Source: Clostridia bacterium (GTDB lineage: Bacteria > Bacillota > Clostridia > Acetivibrionales > DSM-2933). From it: DNA of 64,000 bases. The stretch spans positions 1 through 64,000 of the forward strand of contig JAOABQ010000037.1 of assembly GCA_026418275.1 (NCBI GenBank), written 5' to 3'. Position 1 is the first letter of the stretch, and the number at the start of each line of letters is the position of its first letter. A program made the position numbers and the translations under genes. Of the stretch, positions 34,065-42,457 are shown in pieces. Below the pieces are notes generated by a model. It worked only from the letters and a program-made list of their open reading frames with translations. It was not told where the DNA came from and made no database searches.

Positions 34065-34967
34065 ATGAATGAAGTTATAGCGTATTTGTGGCTTGAGCAT
34101 GGTACTATCCTAAAGGATCTGTATCAGATCAAGCGGAAGTTATCTATAAGTGAACTGTCCATTGTTTATATTGGTTGGGATTTAAAAGAAAATAAAGAGC
34201 TTATTATAAAAGAATACTATCCAAAAAAGCTGGCTTTACGGGATCTGGACAAAAAAACAGTTTTATGCAGGCAAACATCCCTAAAGGACGAGTACTACAA
34301 GTCAAGGGACATTTTTTTAAATGAAGCCATTATTCTTAAAGCATATAATCATAAAAATATTGCTAAATATATCGATCACTTTGAAGAAAACAATACCGGT
34401 TATATTATCATGGAACATCATGAAGGAAAAACCCTGGACGAATATATGCGGGAGGAACGGGAAATTTCAATTTCCGGGTTTATGAAATCCATATTGATAC
34501 CCTTGGTGAATGCAGTCAATGAACTCCATAAAAAGGGGATTATTCACAGGGATATTAAGCCCAATAATATTGTAGTGGATAAAAACAATAATCCCATCGT
34601 AATTGATTTTGGGTCTGCCATCCATTTTAAGAAATGTGCCTGGAAAAAAATATTTGTTACACCGGGTTTTTCACCCATAGAGTTTTATTCTGAAAAGGCA
34701 AAGCAGGGTAAATTTTCGGATGTATATAGCCTTGCTGCTACATTATACTACTACTTGTGCGGAAAGGCTCCAATTGAAGCGACAGAAAGAATTATTGAGG
34801 ATGAAATTGAGCATATACGGAGTTATAACAAAGAAATTTCATACCTGTTTTCTAAAATAATCATGAAAAATCTGTCTGTAGACTATAAGCGGCGGTTTTC
34901 AAGCCTAAGACTTTTCAAAATATTCTGTTATCTGGAGTATTTCCACCTAAAAGCAAAGAAGGTTTAA
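34065..34967 (+). CDS. Ser/Thr protein kinase (PpkA-like role)
   Basis: 300-residue Hanks-type kinase, cytoplasmic, no membrane helix. Catalytic elements are intact: LIIKEYYP (the VAIK lysine), IIHRDIKPNN (~160, catalytic Asp) and IDFGSA (Mg-binding Asp), then a TPGFSPIEFY activation/P+1 region. So it should be active. It is the last co-oriented gene of the injection locus and completes a kinase/phosphatase/FHA set with 11900-13960. A 261 nt gap precedes it. The link to the apparatus is inferred from this combination, which mirrors PpkA-PppA-Fha in T6SS. Confidence 0.9.
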   Translation: MNEVIAYLWLEHGTILKDLYQIKRKLSISELSIVYIGWDLKENKELIIKEYYPKKLALRDLDKKTVLCRQTSLKDEYYKSRDIFLNEAIILKAYNHKNIAKYIDHFEENNTGYIIMEHHEGKTLDEYMREEREISISGFMKSILIPLVNAVNELHKKGIIHRDIKPNNIVVDKNNNPIVIDFGSAIHFKKCAWKKIFVTPGFSPIEFYSEKAKQGKFSDVYSLAATLYYYLCGKAPIEATERIIEDEIEHIRSYNKEISYLFSKIIMKNLSVDYKRRFSSLRLFKIFCYLEYFHLKAKKV

Positions 34968-35079
34968 TAAAAATAGTATGCTTATAATATAAATGGATTC
35001 AATTGTAAAGGATTCCAACAAAATTTTTATCGTAAAGTAGATATTATACACCGGGTATATACATAAGTGAGGGGTAAAA

Positions 35080-36840
35080 GTGAGTGTAAGGCTGGAATTT
35101 AGGCTAAGTGCAGGATTACTTTTATTATTGCTGACAACTTTATTATCTTTTTCTATGATCATATTTTTTATGATGAAAGCGAAAAAAACGAAAGTATTTG
35201 CCAGCTTTTTAAGCTGTCAGGTTCTTATTTTTATTTGGTCATTAGGCCAACTTCTTGAAGTCCTTACAAAAGCAAATAAAGTTTATTGGATTTTCGTTGT
35301 TGTTCAAACCTTCAGTATATCCTTTATTTCACTCATGTGGTTTGTTTTTTTGATTCAGTTTACAAATGGGGAAAAGCTATTAAACAAAAAAAACCTATTT
35401 CTTCTCTCGTTACCTCCTGTAATTTCTTTTATCACGCTTTTGACCAATCCATTGCATAAAATGTTTTATAAAGATTTTGGGCCTCAAGGTTTTCAGTTTG
35501 GGGTATTCTTTTGGATGCACTTTTTATTTTGTTATACTTATCATTTTATAGGAAACTTTTTACTCATAAAGTTCTCCATAAGCCATCCCGGTAAGGAGCG
35601 CAAGCAAACACTTTACTTTGTTGCTTCGGTTGTCATTCCCATCGCGGCCAATATAGCACATGTTTTTGGAGTGTTTAAAACAGATGTTGACATTACTCCG
35701 GCAAGCCTTACTTTTTCTCTACTCCTTTTTGCAGTTGCAACCTTTAAACACAAGTTTTTAGATATCATGCCCCAAGCACTAATGAAAATGGTAGATAATC
35801 TAAGTGAACAGATTGTTTTAATGGATAGCTATGGTTATATCGTAAAATGTAATCAGTCTTTTATCCGAACATTTGATTTTTGCAATATAAATCATTCAAA
35901 AGAGTTGGTGGAGAATTTTAAAAAGATTTTGAAGGATAACGAAAGAAACCAGGAAATAATGAACGCGATAGAGTGGGGACAGGACCGGGATGTTTGCGGA
36001 GAAATAACCGTTTGCTGTCCAAAAGTGACTTACTATTACGTTAACGTACATACAGTACACGATCAAAGAAAGAAAAAGCTTGGAAGAATTGTATCCTTCA
36101 ACGATATTACCAATTATAAAAACCTTTTAAATGAATTGGAAATAAGAAATGAAAAGCTGGAAGAAGCGAATACTTATCTAAAGGATTATTCTATAGCTGT
36201 GGGTAAGCTGGCTGTCGCGGAGGAGAGGGAACGGATCTCAAGGGATGTCCATGATTCATTGGGGCAGACAATGACCTTACTTATAAAACTTCATGAGGCG
36301 GCACTTATTATGTTAAGAGGCAATCCTGACAAGGCTGAAGAGCTTATAATAAAGGCCAACAGGTTCACCAAGGAAGGTTTTAGAGAATTAAAAAGACTTA
36401 TAATGGGCATAGCAAAAGGGAAAATGCAAACCGACGGATTGGAGGAATCGCTAAACAGTATTATTGAAAAATTGAAGCATTCCGGGATGCATGTGGATCT
36501 TTGTATTGAAGCTGATTTAAGCGGTTTGGAAGAGGTGGAAAAGGAAACAATTTTCTGTATTTGCCGTGAAGCCCTTACGAATTCCATGCGTCATGGAAAG
36601 GCTGCTAAAGTTAATATATTTATCAGAATGGCTGGGGGAATACTGAAACTATTTATTGTTGACAATGGGGTCGGCTGTCAGGAGGTCAAGAAGGGCTTCG
36701 GACTTACCAGTATGGAAGAACGGGTTAAAGATTTAAGCGGGAATATTGAATATGGAAGCAGTGAAGGAAGCGGCTTTAATATTCATGTAGAAATTCCTGT
36801 TGGAAGGGGGGAGGTCTGTGATCAGGATCTTGCTGGTTGA
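35080..36840 (+). CDS. Sensor histidine kinase, NarL-partner type
   Basis: 586 residues. N-terminal ~230 residues hold about seven membrane helices (7TM histidine-kinase N domain). A PAS-like domain (~245-345) follows, then a short coiled coil, a HisKA_3 dimerisation helix with SRDVHDSLGQ (phospho-acceptor His ~391), and a HATPase_c domain with EALTNSMRHG (N box) and DNGVGC (G1 box). It overlaps its response regulator gene by 23 nt. GTG start after GAGGGG. The signal is unknown; it lies directly after the injection locus and before secreted-enzyme genes, so it may control either. Confidence 0.9.
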   Translation: MSVRLEFRLSAGLLLLLLTTLLSFSMIIFFMMKAKKTKVFASFLSCQVLIFIWSLGQLLEVLTKANKVYWIFVVVQTFSISFISLMWFVFLIQFTNGEKLLNKKNLFLLSLPPVISFITLLTNPLHKMFYKDFGPQGFQFGVFFWMHFLFCYTYHFIGNFLLIKFSISHPGKERKQTLYFVASVVIPIAANIAHVFGVFKTDVDITPASLTFSLLLFAVATFKHKFLDIMPQALMKMVDNLSEQIVLMDSYGYIVKCNQSFIRTFDFCNINHSKELVENFKKILKDNERNQEIMNAIEWGQDRDVCGEITVCCPKVTYYYVNVHTVHDQRKKKLGRIVSFNDITNYKNLLNELEIRNEKLEEANTYLKDYSIAVGKLAVAEERERISRDVHDSLGQTMTLLIKLHEAALIMLRGNPDKAEELIIKANRFTKEGFRELKRLIMGIAKGKMQTDGLEESLNSIIEKLKHSGMHVDLCIEADLSGLEEVEKETIFCICREALTNSMRHGKAAKVNIFIRMAGGILKLFIVDNGVGCQEVKKGFGLTSMEERVKDLSGNIEYGSSEGSGFNIHVEIPVGRGEVCDQDLAG

Positions 36841-37444
36841 CGATCAAAAAGAGTTTACGAATACATTAAAGCTGATCTTGGAACAGGACAGTGAGTTTAA
36901 AATCGAAGGGTGTGCTAGAAATGGTATTGAAGCACTTGAACTTTGTAGAAAATACTTGCCTGATATTGTGCTGATGGATCTTGGAATGCCGTTATGTGAC
37001 GGAGTTGAGGCAACCAAACTTATAAAAAAGGAGTTTAAATGGATTAAGATATTGGTTTTAACTACTTTTGCAAATGACTTTAATATAAAGAATGCGATAT
37101 CCAGTGGTGCTGATGGGTACATTTTAAAAGAAATGGATGCCAAAAAGCTCATTGTGGCAGTAAAAGGTGTTGCATATGACTTAGGGGTAATGAATAAATC
37201 CGTATATAATAGTATATTGCCTACCGAGAATATTAAATTGGATATAGAAGAATTAGGACTAGGAAGAAAAGAAATAGATATTATTCAGATGGTTGTCAAT
37301 GGCAAAAATAACAAGGATATTGCTACAGCACTTTACTTTTCAGAAGGTACAGTAAAAAATACAATTACTTTGATTTTGAAAAAGCTCAACCTGAAAGACA
37401 GGACACAACTCGCAATATTTGCCATCAACCATAAGTTGGTGTAA
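36818..37444 (+). CDS. NarL/FixJ-family response regulator
   Basis: 208 residues: receiver domain (~1-120) with acidic pocket LLVDDQ, phospho-acceptor Asp in VLMDLGMP, the Lys in ILKEMD, and a C-terminal LuxR-type helix-turn-helix (~140-208, NGKNNKDIATALYFSEGTVKN). GTG 36818 is chosen after GGGGGAGG; it lies inside the kinase gene, giving translational coupling. Confidence 0.92.
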   Translation: MIRILLVDDQKEFTNTLKLILEQDSEFKIEGCARNGIEALELCRKYLPDIVLMDLGMPLCDGVEATKLIKKEFKWIKILVLTTFANDFNIKNAISSGADGYILKEMDAKKLIVAVKGVAYDLGVMNKSVYNSILPTENIKLDIEELGLGRKEIDIIQMVVNGKNNKDIATALYFSEGTVKNTITLILKKLNLKDRTQLAIFAINHKLV

Positions 37445-37510
37445 GAGAATTTGTCGAAAAGAAATGACGAAAGTCACTTCTTTTCGCTATGAGTTGATTT
37501 TTCTGGAGTT

Positions 37511-37621
37511 GCAGGTGTATAGTATTAACATAAATATACATTTACCTGCCTCCTGCTATGGATGGAAAAGGGTGTGATGGATAGGGGAGAGATGTTCCTT
37601 CGTAGCAGGAGGAGTTTTTTT
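37511..37621 (+). terminator. Structured region ending in a terminator-like hairpin
   Basis: GCAGGT (37511-37516) pairs with ACCTGC (37544-37549). Next, CCTCCTGCTA (37549-37558) pairs perfectly with TAGCAGGAGG (37603-37612) across a 44 nt loop, followed at once by a T-run. It probably terminates the two-component operon, but the paired-hairpin layout could also be a regulatory leader. A further hairpin CGAAAAGAAATGAC/GTCACTTCTTTTCG precedes it at about 37455-37486. Confidence 0.55.
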
Positions 37622-38049
37622 ACTTGATGCATAGTGCAAAATGTTTATACTCATTTCGGTTATGAAGCATATCAAATGTCCCTCAAAAAGAATATATGAC
37701 AGTGATTTCACTTTTCATCATTATCTCCCATAATGGGCTTAGAAAAATACTTTTTCCGCTTTCAAACACTTCGTTTTATTCATTGCTTACTTTAATGTAA
37801 ATTGTAAATGTGCTTTATGTAAGGGGTGAGAGCACAAAATAGTGAATGTGCCACTCTCATTCTAATAACAAAAAACTTTAATGAAAAAAGTTTTAAAGGA
37901 GGGCTTATATTAGCCAAGAAAATACAGTATAAAACAAGATCTGCAATTGTTCAGGCTTGTAAGAATTTAATAAAATTAAAATAGCAAGATTTATACCATT
38001 TTTACTTTTTTACTGTTTTATTTTTTTATCTTTAATAGGAGGTATGTAT
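37622..38049 (+). other. Gap before the GH18 gene
   Basis: AT-rich leader of ~430 nt. No coding signal or clear promoter consensus is recognised. An AGGAGG site at its end serves the GH18 gene. Confidence 0.5.
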
Positions 38050-41000
38050 ATGAACATTACGAAAAGAAAGTTTTGGCACAAGGCTTTAGCGCTGTCTATA
38101 AGCCTCATGCTGGTTCTTTCAATGCTTGTCACCATGGGAATTCAAAGCTTGGGGGCTGGGATTGCCGAGTGGCAGCCGAACACTGACTATGCCAAGGATG
38201 ATGTGGTATCCTATCAGGGAAAGCTTTATCAGTGTATTGCACCACATAAGTCCTTAGATGGCTGGCAGCCGCCGAATGTGCAAGCGTTATGGAAGTTTAT
38301 TGAGGGAACAGTCCCTCCGCAGCCGACACCGATAGCTACCAACACACCGGTCCCAACAGTGCCGCCAAGCGATGAAGGTTACACGATTTCAGGCTATATT
38401 AAAGCAGATGTGGTTTCCAGTGATCCAAGCGTCAATGCCGGATTCAAAGTAGAATTATGGGGACTCGAGTACCCTTCTTATCCTGGGTTTGATACAGTAG
38501 TATACACGGATAATAACGGATATTTTGAAATGAAAAATGTAAGAACAGATATTCCAGGTACATATTTCCCGCTTAAGATAACCAAAAATAATTACCTTCT
38601 CAGAGAAATTATTATCTCGGTAAAGGGAAATGTTACAGTAGGATCCAAGAGTAAACCGGTACCGATGTGGGCCGGAGATATGTTGATCGATGGTAAAATG
38701 GATTATGCCATCAATATGTCCGATATCGTACAGCATATCACTAAATTTAACACATCTTCCCAAGATTCGAATTATGATGTCGGGTATGATTTTAATAAGG
38801 ACAAAGCCATTAATATGGAAGATATTTTGACAATCATCAACCATTTCAACAAGACTCCGGATGATTATCCGAAGGATGTTGAAATCATTGTTACTACACC
38901 GACACCCAAACCCTCAACACCACCTCCGACAATTCCGCCAAATGGTCTTCCCACCAGAATTATGAGCGGATACTGGCATACATGGGGTGGCGGCCCAGCT
39001 GGAGGGGTTCCGTTTGTTAAGTTAAGAGATGTGGATCCGGGATGGGATGTTATCAATGTTTCCTTTGCTGAACCGGTATCCCCTGGAAGCACCGATGGCA
39101 GAATGAAGTTTGTTGTTTCTGGTTTGCCTACCGGCTATACCATTAATGACTTTAAAGCAGATATCAAATTGCTGCAAAGCCAAGGCAGGAAAGTTGTTCT
39201 TTCCATCGGCGGATATGAGGGTTATTTCTCATTGACATCCTCTGGCGCTGTAAGCCAGTTTGTAAGTGATATCAAGGGCTTTATCAACGAATATGGCTTT
39301 GATGGAATCGATATCGACCTTGAACAATCCTCTGTACAGTTAAATGGTGGGGCTGACCCGGATTTCAGAAATCCGAAATCACCAAAAGTTGTCAATATGA
39401 TTGCAGCAATCAAACAAATTTGTGATTCCTATGGTTCTGAATTTATTTTATCATGGGCTCCGGAAACCTTCTATATGCAATTAGGCTATACAACCTATGC
39501 TGGAATCAATGGCAATGTTGATGCGAGAGCAGGCTGCTATATACCGTTGATTTATGCACTCCGCGACAAGACAACTTATGTACAGGCACAGCTTTATAAC
39601 TCCGGGCCGATTACTGGCTTGGACGGAAAATCATACAACATGGGAAGTGTAGATGGAATTGTTGCAATGTGCGAAATGCTCATTAAAGGTTTCAATGTAA
39701 ATAAAGATCCAAACTACCCATTCCCACCACTTAGACCGGATCAGGTTGTAATTGCAGTACCTGCATCTGCAAATGCAGCAGGTAGTGGACAAATCTCAAA
39801 TGCTGGGCTGCAGCAAGCATTCAAGGCCTTGGCAGATAAATATCCTACTTTGAGAGGGATCATGGCTTGGTCCATCAACTGGGATAATTTCCAAAATGGA
39901 AACTCCTTTTTAAAGGGCAATAATGCCGTCTTGAAAGGTTTACCGCCAGGAACACCACCGGTAACCACACCGCCGACAACTCCGCCGCCAACAACACCGC
40001 CGACATCACCGCCGATACCATCGGTAACGCCACCGACAACGCCACCAACTGCACAACCTACCGGATTACCCAAAAGGGTTATGGTCGGATACTGGCATAC
40101 ATGGGGTGGCGGCCCTGCTGGAGGCGTTCCGTTTGTTAAGTTAAGAGATGTGGATCCGGGATGGGATGTTATAAACATATCCTTTGCTGAACCGGTATCT
40201 GCAGGCAGCAGCGATGGACGGATGAAGTTTGTAGTTTCAGGTTTAACTACAGGTTATACCATTAACGATTTTAAAGCAGATATCAAGTTGCTGCAGAGTA
40301 AAGGAAAGAAAATTGTTCTATCCATTGGCGGATATGAAGGCTTCTTCTCCCTCTTGTCAGCAAGTGCGGTTAATCAGTTTGTAAGTGATATAAAAGGATT
40401 CGTTAATGAATATGGATTTGACGGAATCGACATTGACCTGGAGCAATCCTCCGTTCAATTTAATCCAGGTGCGGATCCGGACTTTAAAAATCCTACTTCA
40501 CCTAAAATTGTCAATATGATCAGTGCAATAAGACAGATTTGCAACTCCTATGATTCTAATTTTATGCTTACATGGGCTCCGGAAACATTCTATTTCCAAA
40601 TGGGACAGCAGTTCTATGGTGGGCTTAACGGAAATGTAGATGCAAGAAGCGGCGTCTATATCCCAATGATTCATGCACTAAGAGATAAGACTACCTTTGT
40701 GCATGCACAGTTATACAACTCTATCCAGATTCAGGGATTGGACGGAAAATACTACAGCATGGGTAATACGGAAGCGATAGTAGCTATGTGTGAAATGCTT
40801 CTACAAGGATTCAAAGTAGGTGGAAAAGACTTATTCCCACCATTAAGACCCGATCAGGTTGTAATCGGTGTACCGAGTTCTCCAGGTGCGGCAGGAAGCG
40901 GACAGATCTCGAATGCCGGATTACAGCAGGCATTTTCAACTTTGGTAGGTAAATATCCTGCATTTAGAGGAATTATGACATGGTCCATCAACTGGGATGC

Positions 41001-41061
41001 ATATCAAAATAGTAACACCTTTGTAAAAGAAAATGGTGCATTTATTCGTAAATTCAACTAA
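38050..41061 (+). CDS. Secreted double-GH18 glycoside hydrolase with CBM and dockerin-like module
   Basis: 1003 residues. Signal peptide (~1-37), a chitin-binding CBM5/12-like module (AEWQPNTDYAKDDVVSYQGK, ~39-84), a Pro/Thr linker, a carboxypeptidase-regulatory-like beta domain (~110-215), a dockerin-like pair of Ca-binding repeats (~220-275: DGKMDYAINMSD and DFNKDKAINMED), then two GH18 domains (~305-635 and ~678-1003) split by a TTPP-rich linker. Both carry FDGIDIDLEQ, the DxxDxDxE catalytic signature, so both should hydrolyse chitin-type beta-1,4-GlcNAc polymers. ATG 38050 is placed 7 nt from AGGAGG. The GH18 domains are a recent internal duplication. Confidence 0.92.
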   Translation: MNITKRKFWHKALALSISLMLVLSMLVTMGIQSLGAGIAEWQPNTDYAKDDVVSYQGKLYQCIAPHKSLDGWQPPNVQALWKFIEGTVPPQPTPIATNTPVPTVPPSDEGYTISGYIKADVVSSDPSVNAGFKVELWGLEYPSYPGFDTVVYTDNNGYFEMKNVRTDIPGTYFPLKITKNNYLLREIIISVKGNVTVGSKSKPVPMWAGDMLIDGKMDYAINMSDIVQHITKFNTSSQDSNYDVGYDFNKDKAINMEDILTIINHFNKTPDDYPKDVEIIVTTPTPKPSTPPPTIPPNGLPTRIMSGYWHTWGGGPAGGVPFVKLRDVDPGWDVINVSFAEPVSPGSTDGRMKFVVSGLPTGYTINDFKADIKLLQSQGRKVVLSIGGYEGYFSLTSSGAVSQFVSDIKGFINEYGFDGIDIDLEQSSVQLNGGADPDFRNPKSPKVVNMIAAIKQICDSYGSEFILSWAPETFYMQLGYTTYAGINGNVDARAGCYIPLIYALRDKTTYVQAQLYNSGPITGLDGKSYNMGSVDGIVAMCEMLIKGFNVNKDPNYPFPPLRPDQVVIAVPASANAAGSGQISNAGLQQAFKALADKYPTLRGIMAWSINWDNFQNGNSFLKGNNAVLKGLPPGTPPVTTPPTTPPPTTPPTSPPIPSVTPPTTPPTAQPTGLPKRVMVGYWHTWGGGPAGGVPFVKLRDVDPGWDVINISFAEPVSAGSSDGRMKFVVSGLTTGYTINDFKADIKLLQSKGKKIVLSIGGYEGFFSLLSASAVNQFVSDIKGFVNEYGFDGIDIDLEQSSVQFNPGADPDFKNPTSPKIVNMISAIRQICNSYDSNFMLTWAPETFYFQMGQQFYGGLNGNVDARSGVYIPMIHALRDKTTFVHAQLYNSIQIQGLDGKYYSMGNTEAIVAMCEMLLQGFKVGGKDLFPPLRPDQVVIGVPSSPGAAGSGQISNAGLQQAFSTLVGKYPAFRGIMTWSINWDAYQNSNTFVKENGAFIRKFN
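38947..41061 (+). repeat. Two tandem ~1 kb direct repeats (GH18 domains)
   Basis: The GH18-coding units beginning near 38947 and 40066 align at a constant offset of 1119 nt, with long identical runs at their start (TACTGGCATACATGGGGTGG and the GTTAAGAGATGTGGATCCGG stretch). The intervening linker is also low complexity (ACCGCC repeats, 39943-40060). Confidence 0.85.
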
Positions 41062-41114
41062 TATCTAATAGAGACATGATAAGGTATTAAAAGTAACGCG
41101 GAATATAGCTTTAT

Positions 41115-41154
41115 AAAAAAGAGTCAGGGAATAAAAATCCTTGATTCTTTTTTT
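41115..41154 (+). terminator. Rho-independent terminator after the GH18 gene
   Basis: AAAAAAGAGTCAGGGA pairs with TCCTTGATTCTTTTTTT (with G-U pairs), ending in a T-run 55 nt after the stop codon. Confidence 0.8.
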
Positions 41155-41213
41155 ATGGGAATAATTACATCTAAGGGGATAAGGAAAAATTTACGATAAT
41201 TTAATAAAACCTT

Positions 41214-41243
41214 TGGTTTTTACGTGGCACATTATGGTATAAT
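41214..41243 (+). promoter_or_regulatory. Candidate promoter of the HtrA-like gene
   Basis: A consensus TATAAT at 41238-41243 with a weak -35 TTGGTT (41214-41219) at 18 nt spacing; 40 nt before the GTG start. Confidence 0.45.
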
Positions 41244-41282
41244 GGGATAATGCTTTTAGATACATGGAAGGGAGTGTAGATA

Positions 41283-42440
41283 GTGAAAAGAAAGTATATG
41301 GGAGTGCTTTTAGGCCTTTTCATCGCCATGAACCTCGGTGCTGGCACTGTGGTCAATGCTGCACAAAATGGGAAAACTGCGGTCTATGTTAATGATAAAT
41401 TGATTCCAGTGGAAACGAAGGTAGTGGATGGGAAGGTATATGTACCGCTAAAAAGTTTTACAGAAAGTATAGGGGCTGAGGTCCAGGTCAATGAGAAGGA
41501 AAACACTGCGAGAATAAAGACGGGTGGAACAACTGTTTCCTCTCTTTTAAACAAACTAAGTCCATCTGTGGTAGGAATTATCGGCAAGCTCAGAAAAAGC
41601 AGCCAGGATTACAGCTCACGGGGAGAAAATCTGGTATTTGGGACAGGGGTCATTTACAGGTCCGATGGATTCATTATTACCAATGCCCATGTAGTGGCGG
41701 ACATGGATACCATTGTTGTTGTGCTGTCAAACGGAAAAGCCTATAAGGCAAGACTCAAAGCGATGGATGAAAAATGCGATGTAGCGATGATAAAAATAGA
41801 TAAGGGCGGTCTTACACCTGCAGTATTCGGTGATATAAAGGATATAGCAGCAGGGGAATCGGTTATTGCCATAGGGACTCCACTATCCTTTTCCCTTAGA
41901 AACTCAGCCACCATGGGAATTATTAGCGGGCTTAACCGCTCAGCGGAGGGAGAATACAAATTTATACAATCAGATGCTGCTATCAACGGAGGAAACAGCG
42001 GAGGGCCTTTGGTAAATATGAAGGGAAAAGTCATAGGTATCAATACAGTGAAATATACCGGTTTTGGTATCGAAGGATTAAGCTTTTCCATTCCCATCGA
42101 TACCGTGAAGTATGCCATATCACATTTTGAAAAGTATGGAAAGATACGCCGTCCCTATTTGGGAGCGACTTTTTCAGAAGGTGTGGCTGCAAAGTACGGA
42201 TTACCGTCAAACGAAGGGCTTACCGTGACCGAAATCGAATCCAATTCCCCTGCGCAAAAAGCAGGCCTCAAGGTGGAGGATATGGTAATCGGACTTAACA
42301 AAGTGAAAATATCGACGAAGATTGATTATAACGAAGAAATGAAGAAATTTCTCCCGGGAGATACAGTTGTACTGACGGTGATCCGAGGGGAAAAGCAAGT
42401 TCAAATCAAGGTAAAATGCAGCGAAAGCAGCAATACATAA
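41283..42440 (+). CDS. HtrA/DegP-like secreted serine protease with stalk domain
   Basis: 385 residues. Signal peptide (~1-26), a half copper-amine-oxidase-N-like domain (~30-75, VYVPLKSFTESIGAEVQV), a trypsin-like domain with the catalytic triad His in TNAHVVAD (~135), Asp in CDVAMIKI (~163) and Ser in GNSGGPLV (~240), and a C-terminal PDZ domain (~295-380). Such proteases degrade misfolded proteins at the envelope. The stalk domain in place of the usual membrane anchor suggests wall association. GTG start; 17 nt to the next gene, likely one operon. Confidence 0.92.
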   Translation: MKRKYMGVLLGLFIAMNLGAGTVVNAAQNGKTAVYVNDKLIPVETKVVDGKVYVPLKSFTESIGAEVQVNEKENTARIKTGGTTVSSLLNKLSPSVVGIIGKLRKSSQDYSSRGENLVFGTGVIYRSDGFIITNAHVVADMDTIVVVLSNGKAYKARLKAMDEKCDVAMIKIDKGGLTPAVFGDIKDIAAGESVIAIGTPLSFSLRNSATMGIISGLNRSAEGEYKFIQSDAAINGGNSGGPLVNMKGKVIGINTVKYTGFGIEGLSFSIPIDTVKYAISHFEKYGKIRRPYLGATFSEGVAAKYGLPSNEGLTVTEIESNSPAQKAGLKVEDMVIGLNKVKISTKIDYNEEMKKFLPGDTVVLTVIRGEKQVQIKVKCSESSNT

Positions 42441-42457
42441 TGAAAGGAAATACATAA

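Noticed and set aside
8294..34967. Prophage or R-type tailocin
   Set aside because: No terminase, portal, capsid, holin, endolysin, tape measure or integrase seen; instead there are membrane FHA/PP2C proteins, a kinase and secreted adaptors.
8294..34967. Canonical T6SS with TssJLM
   Set aside because: No lipoprotein TssJ, no TssL/TssM-type membrane protein and no ClpV AAA+ motifs found; the organism is Gram-positive in character.
37511..37621. Known riboswitch (c-di-GMP, SAM, T-box)
   Set aside because: None of the conserved cores of these classes is seen.
38050..39000. Cellulosomal enzyme
   Set aside because: The dockerin-like pair lies mid-protein and the catalytic domains are GH18, so incorporation in a cellulosome is not assumed.
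39943..40060. CRISPR-like repeat
   Set aside because: Periodic ACCGCC repeats encode a Thr/Pro linker; no spacer structure, and no CRISPR array elsewhere.
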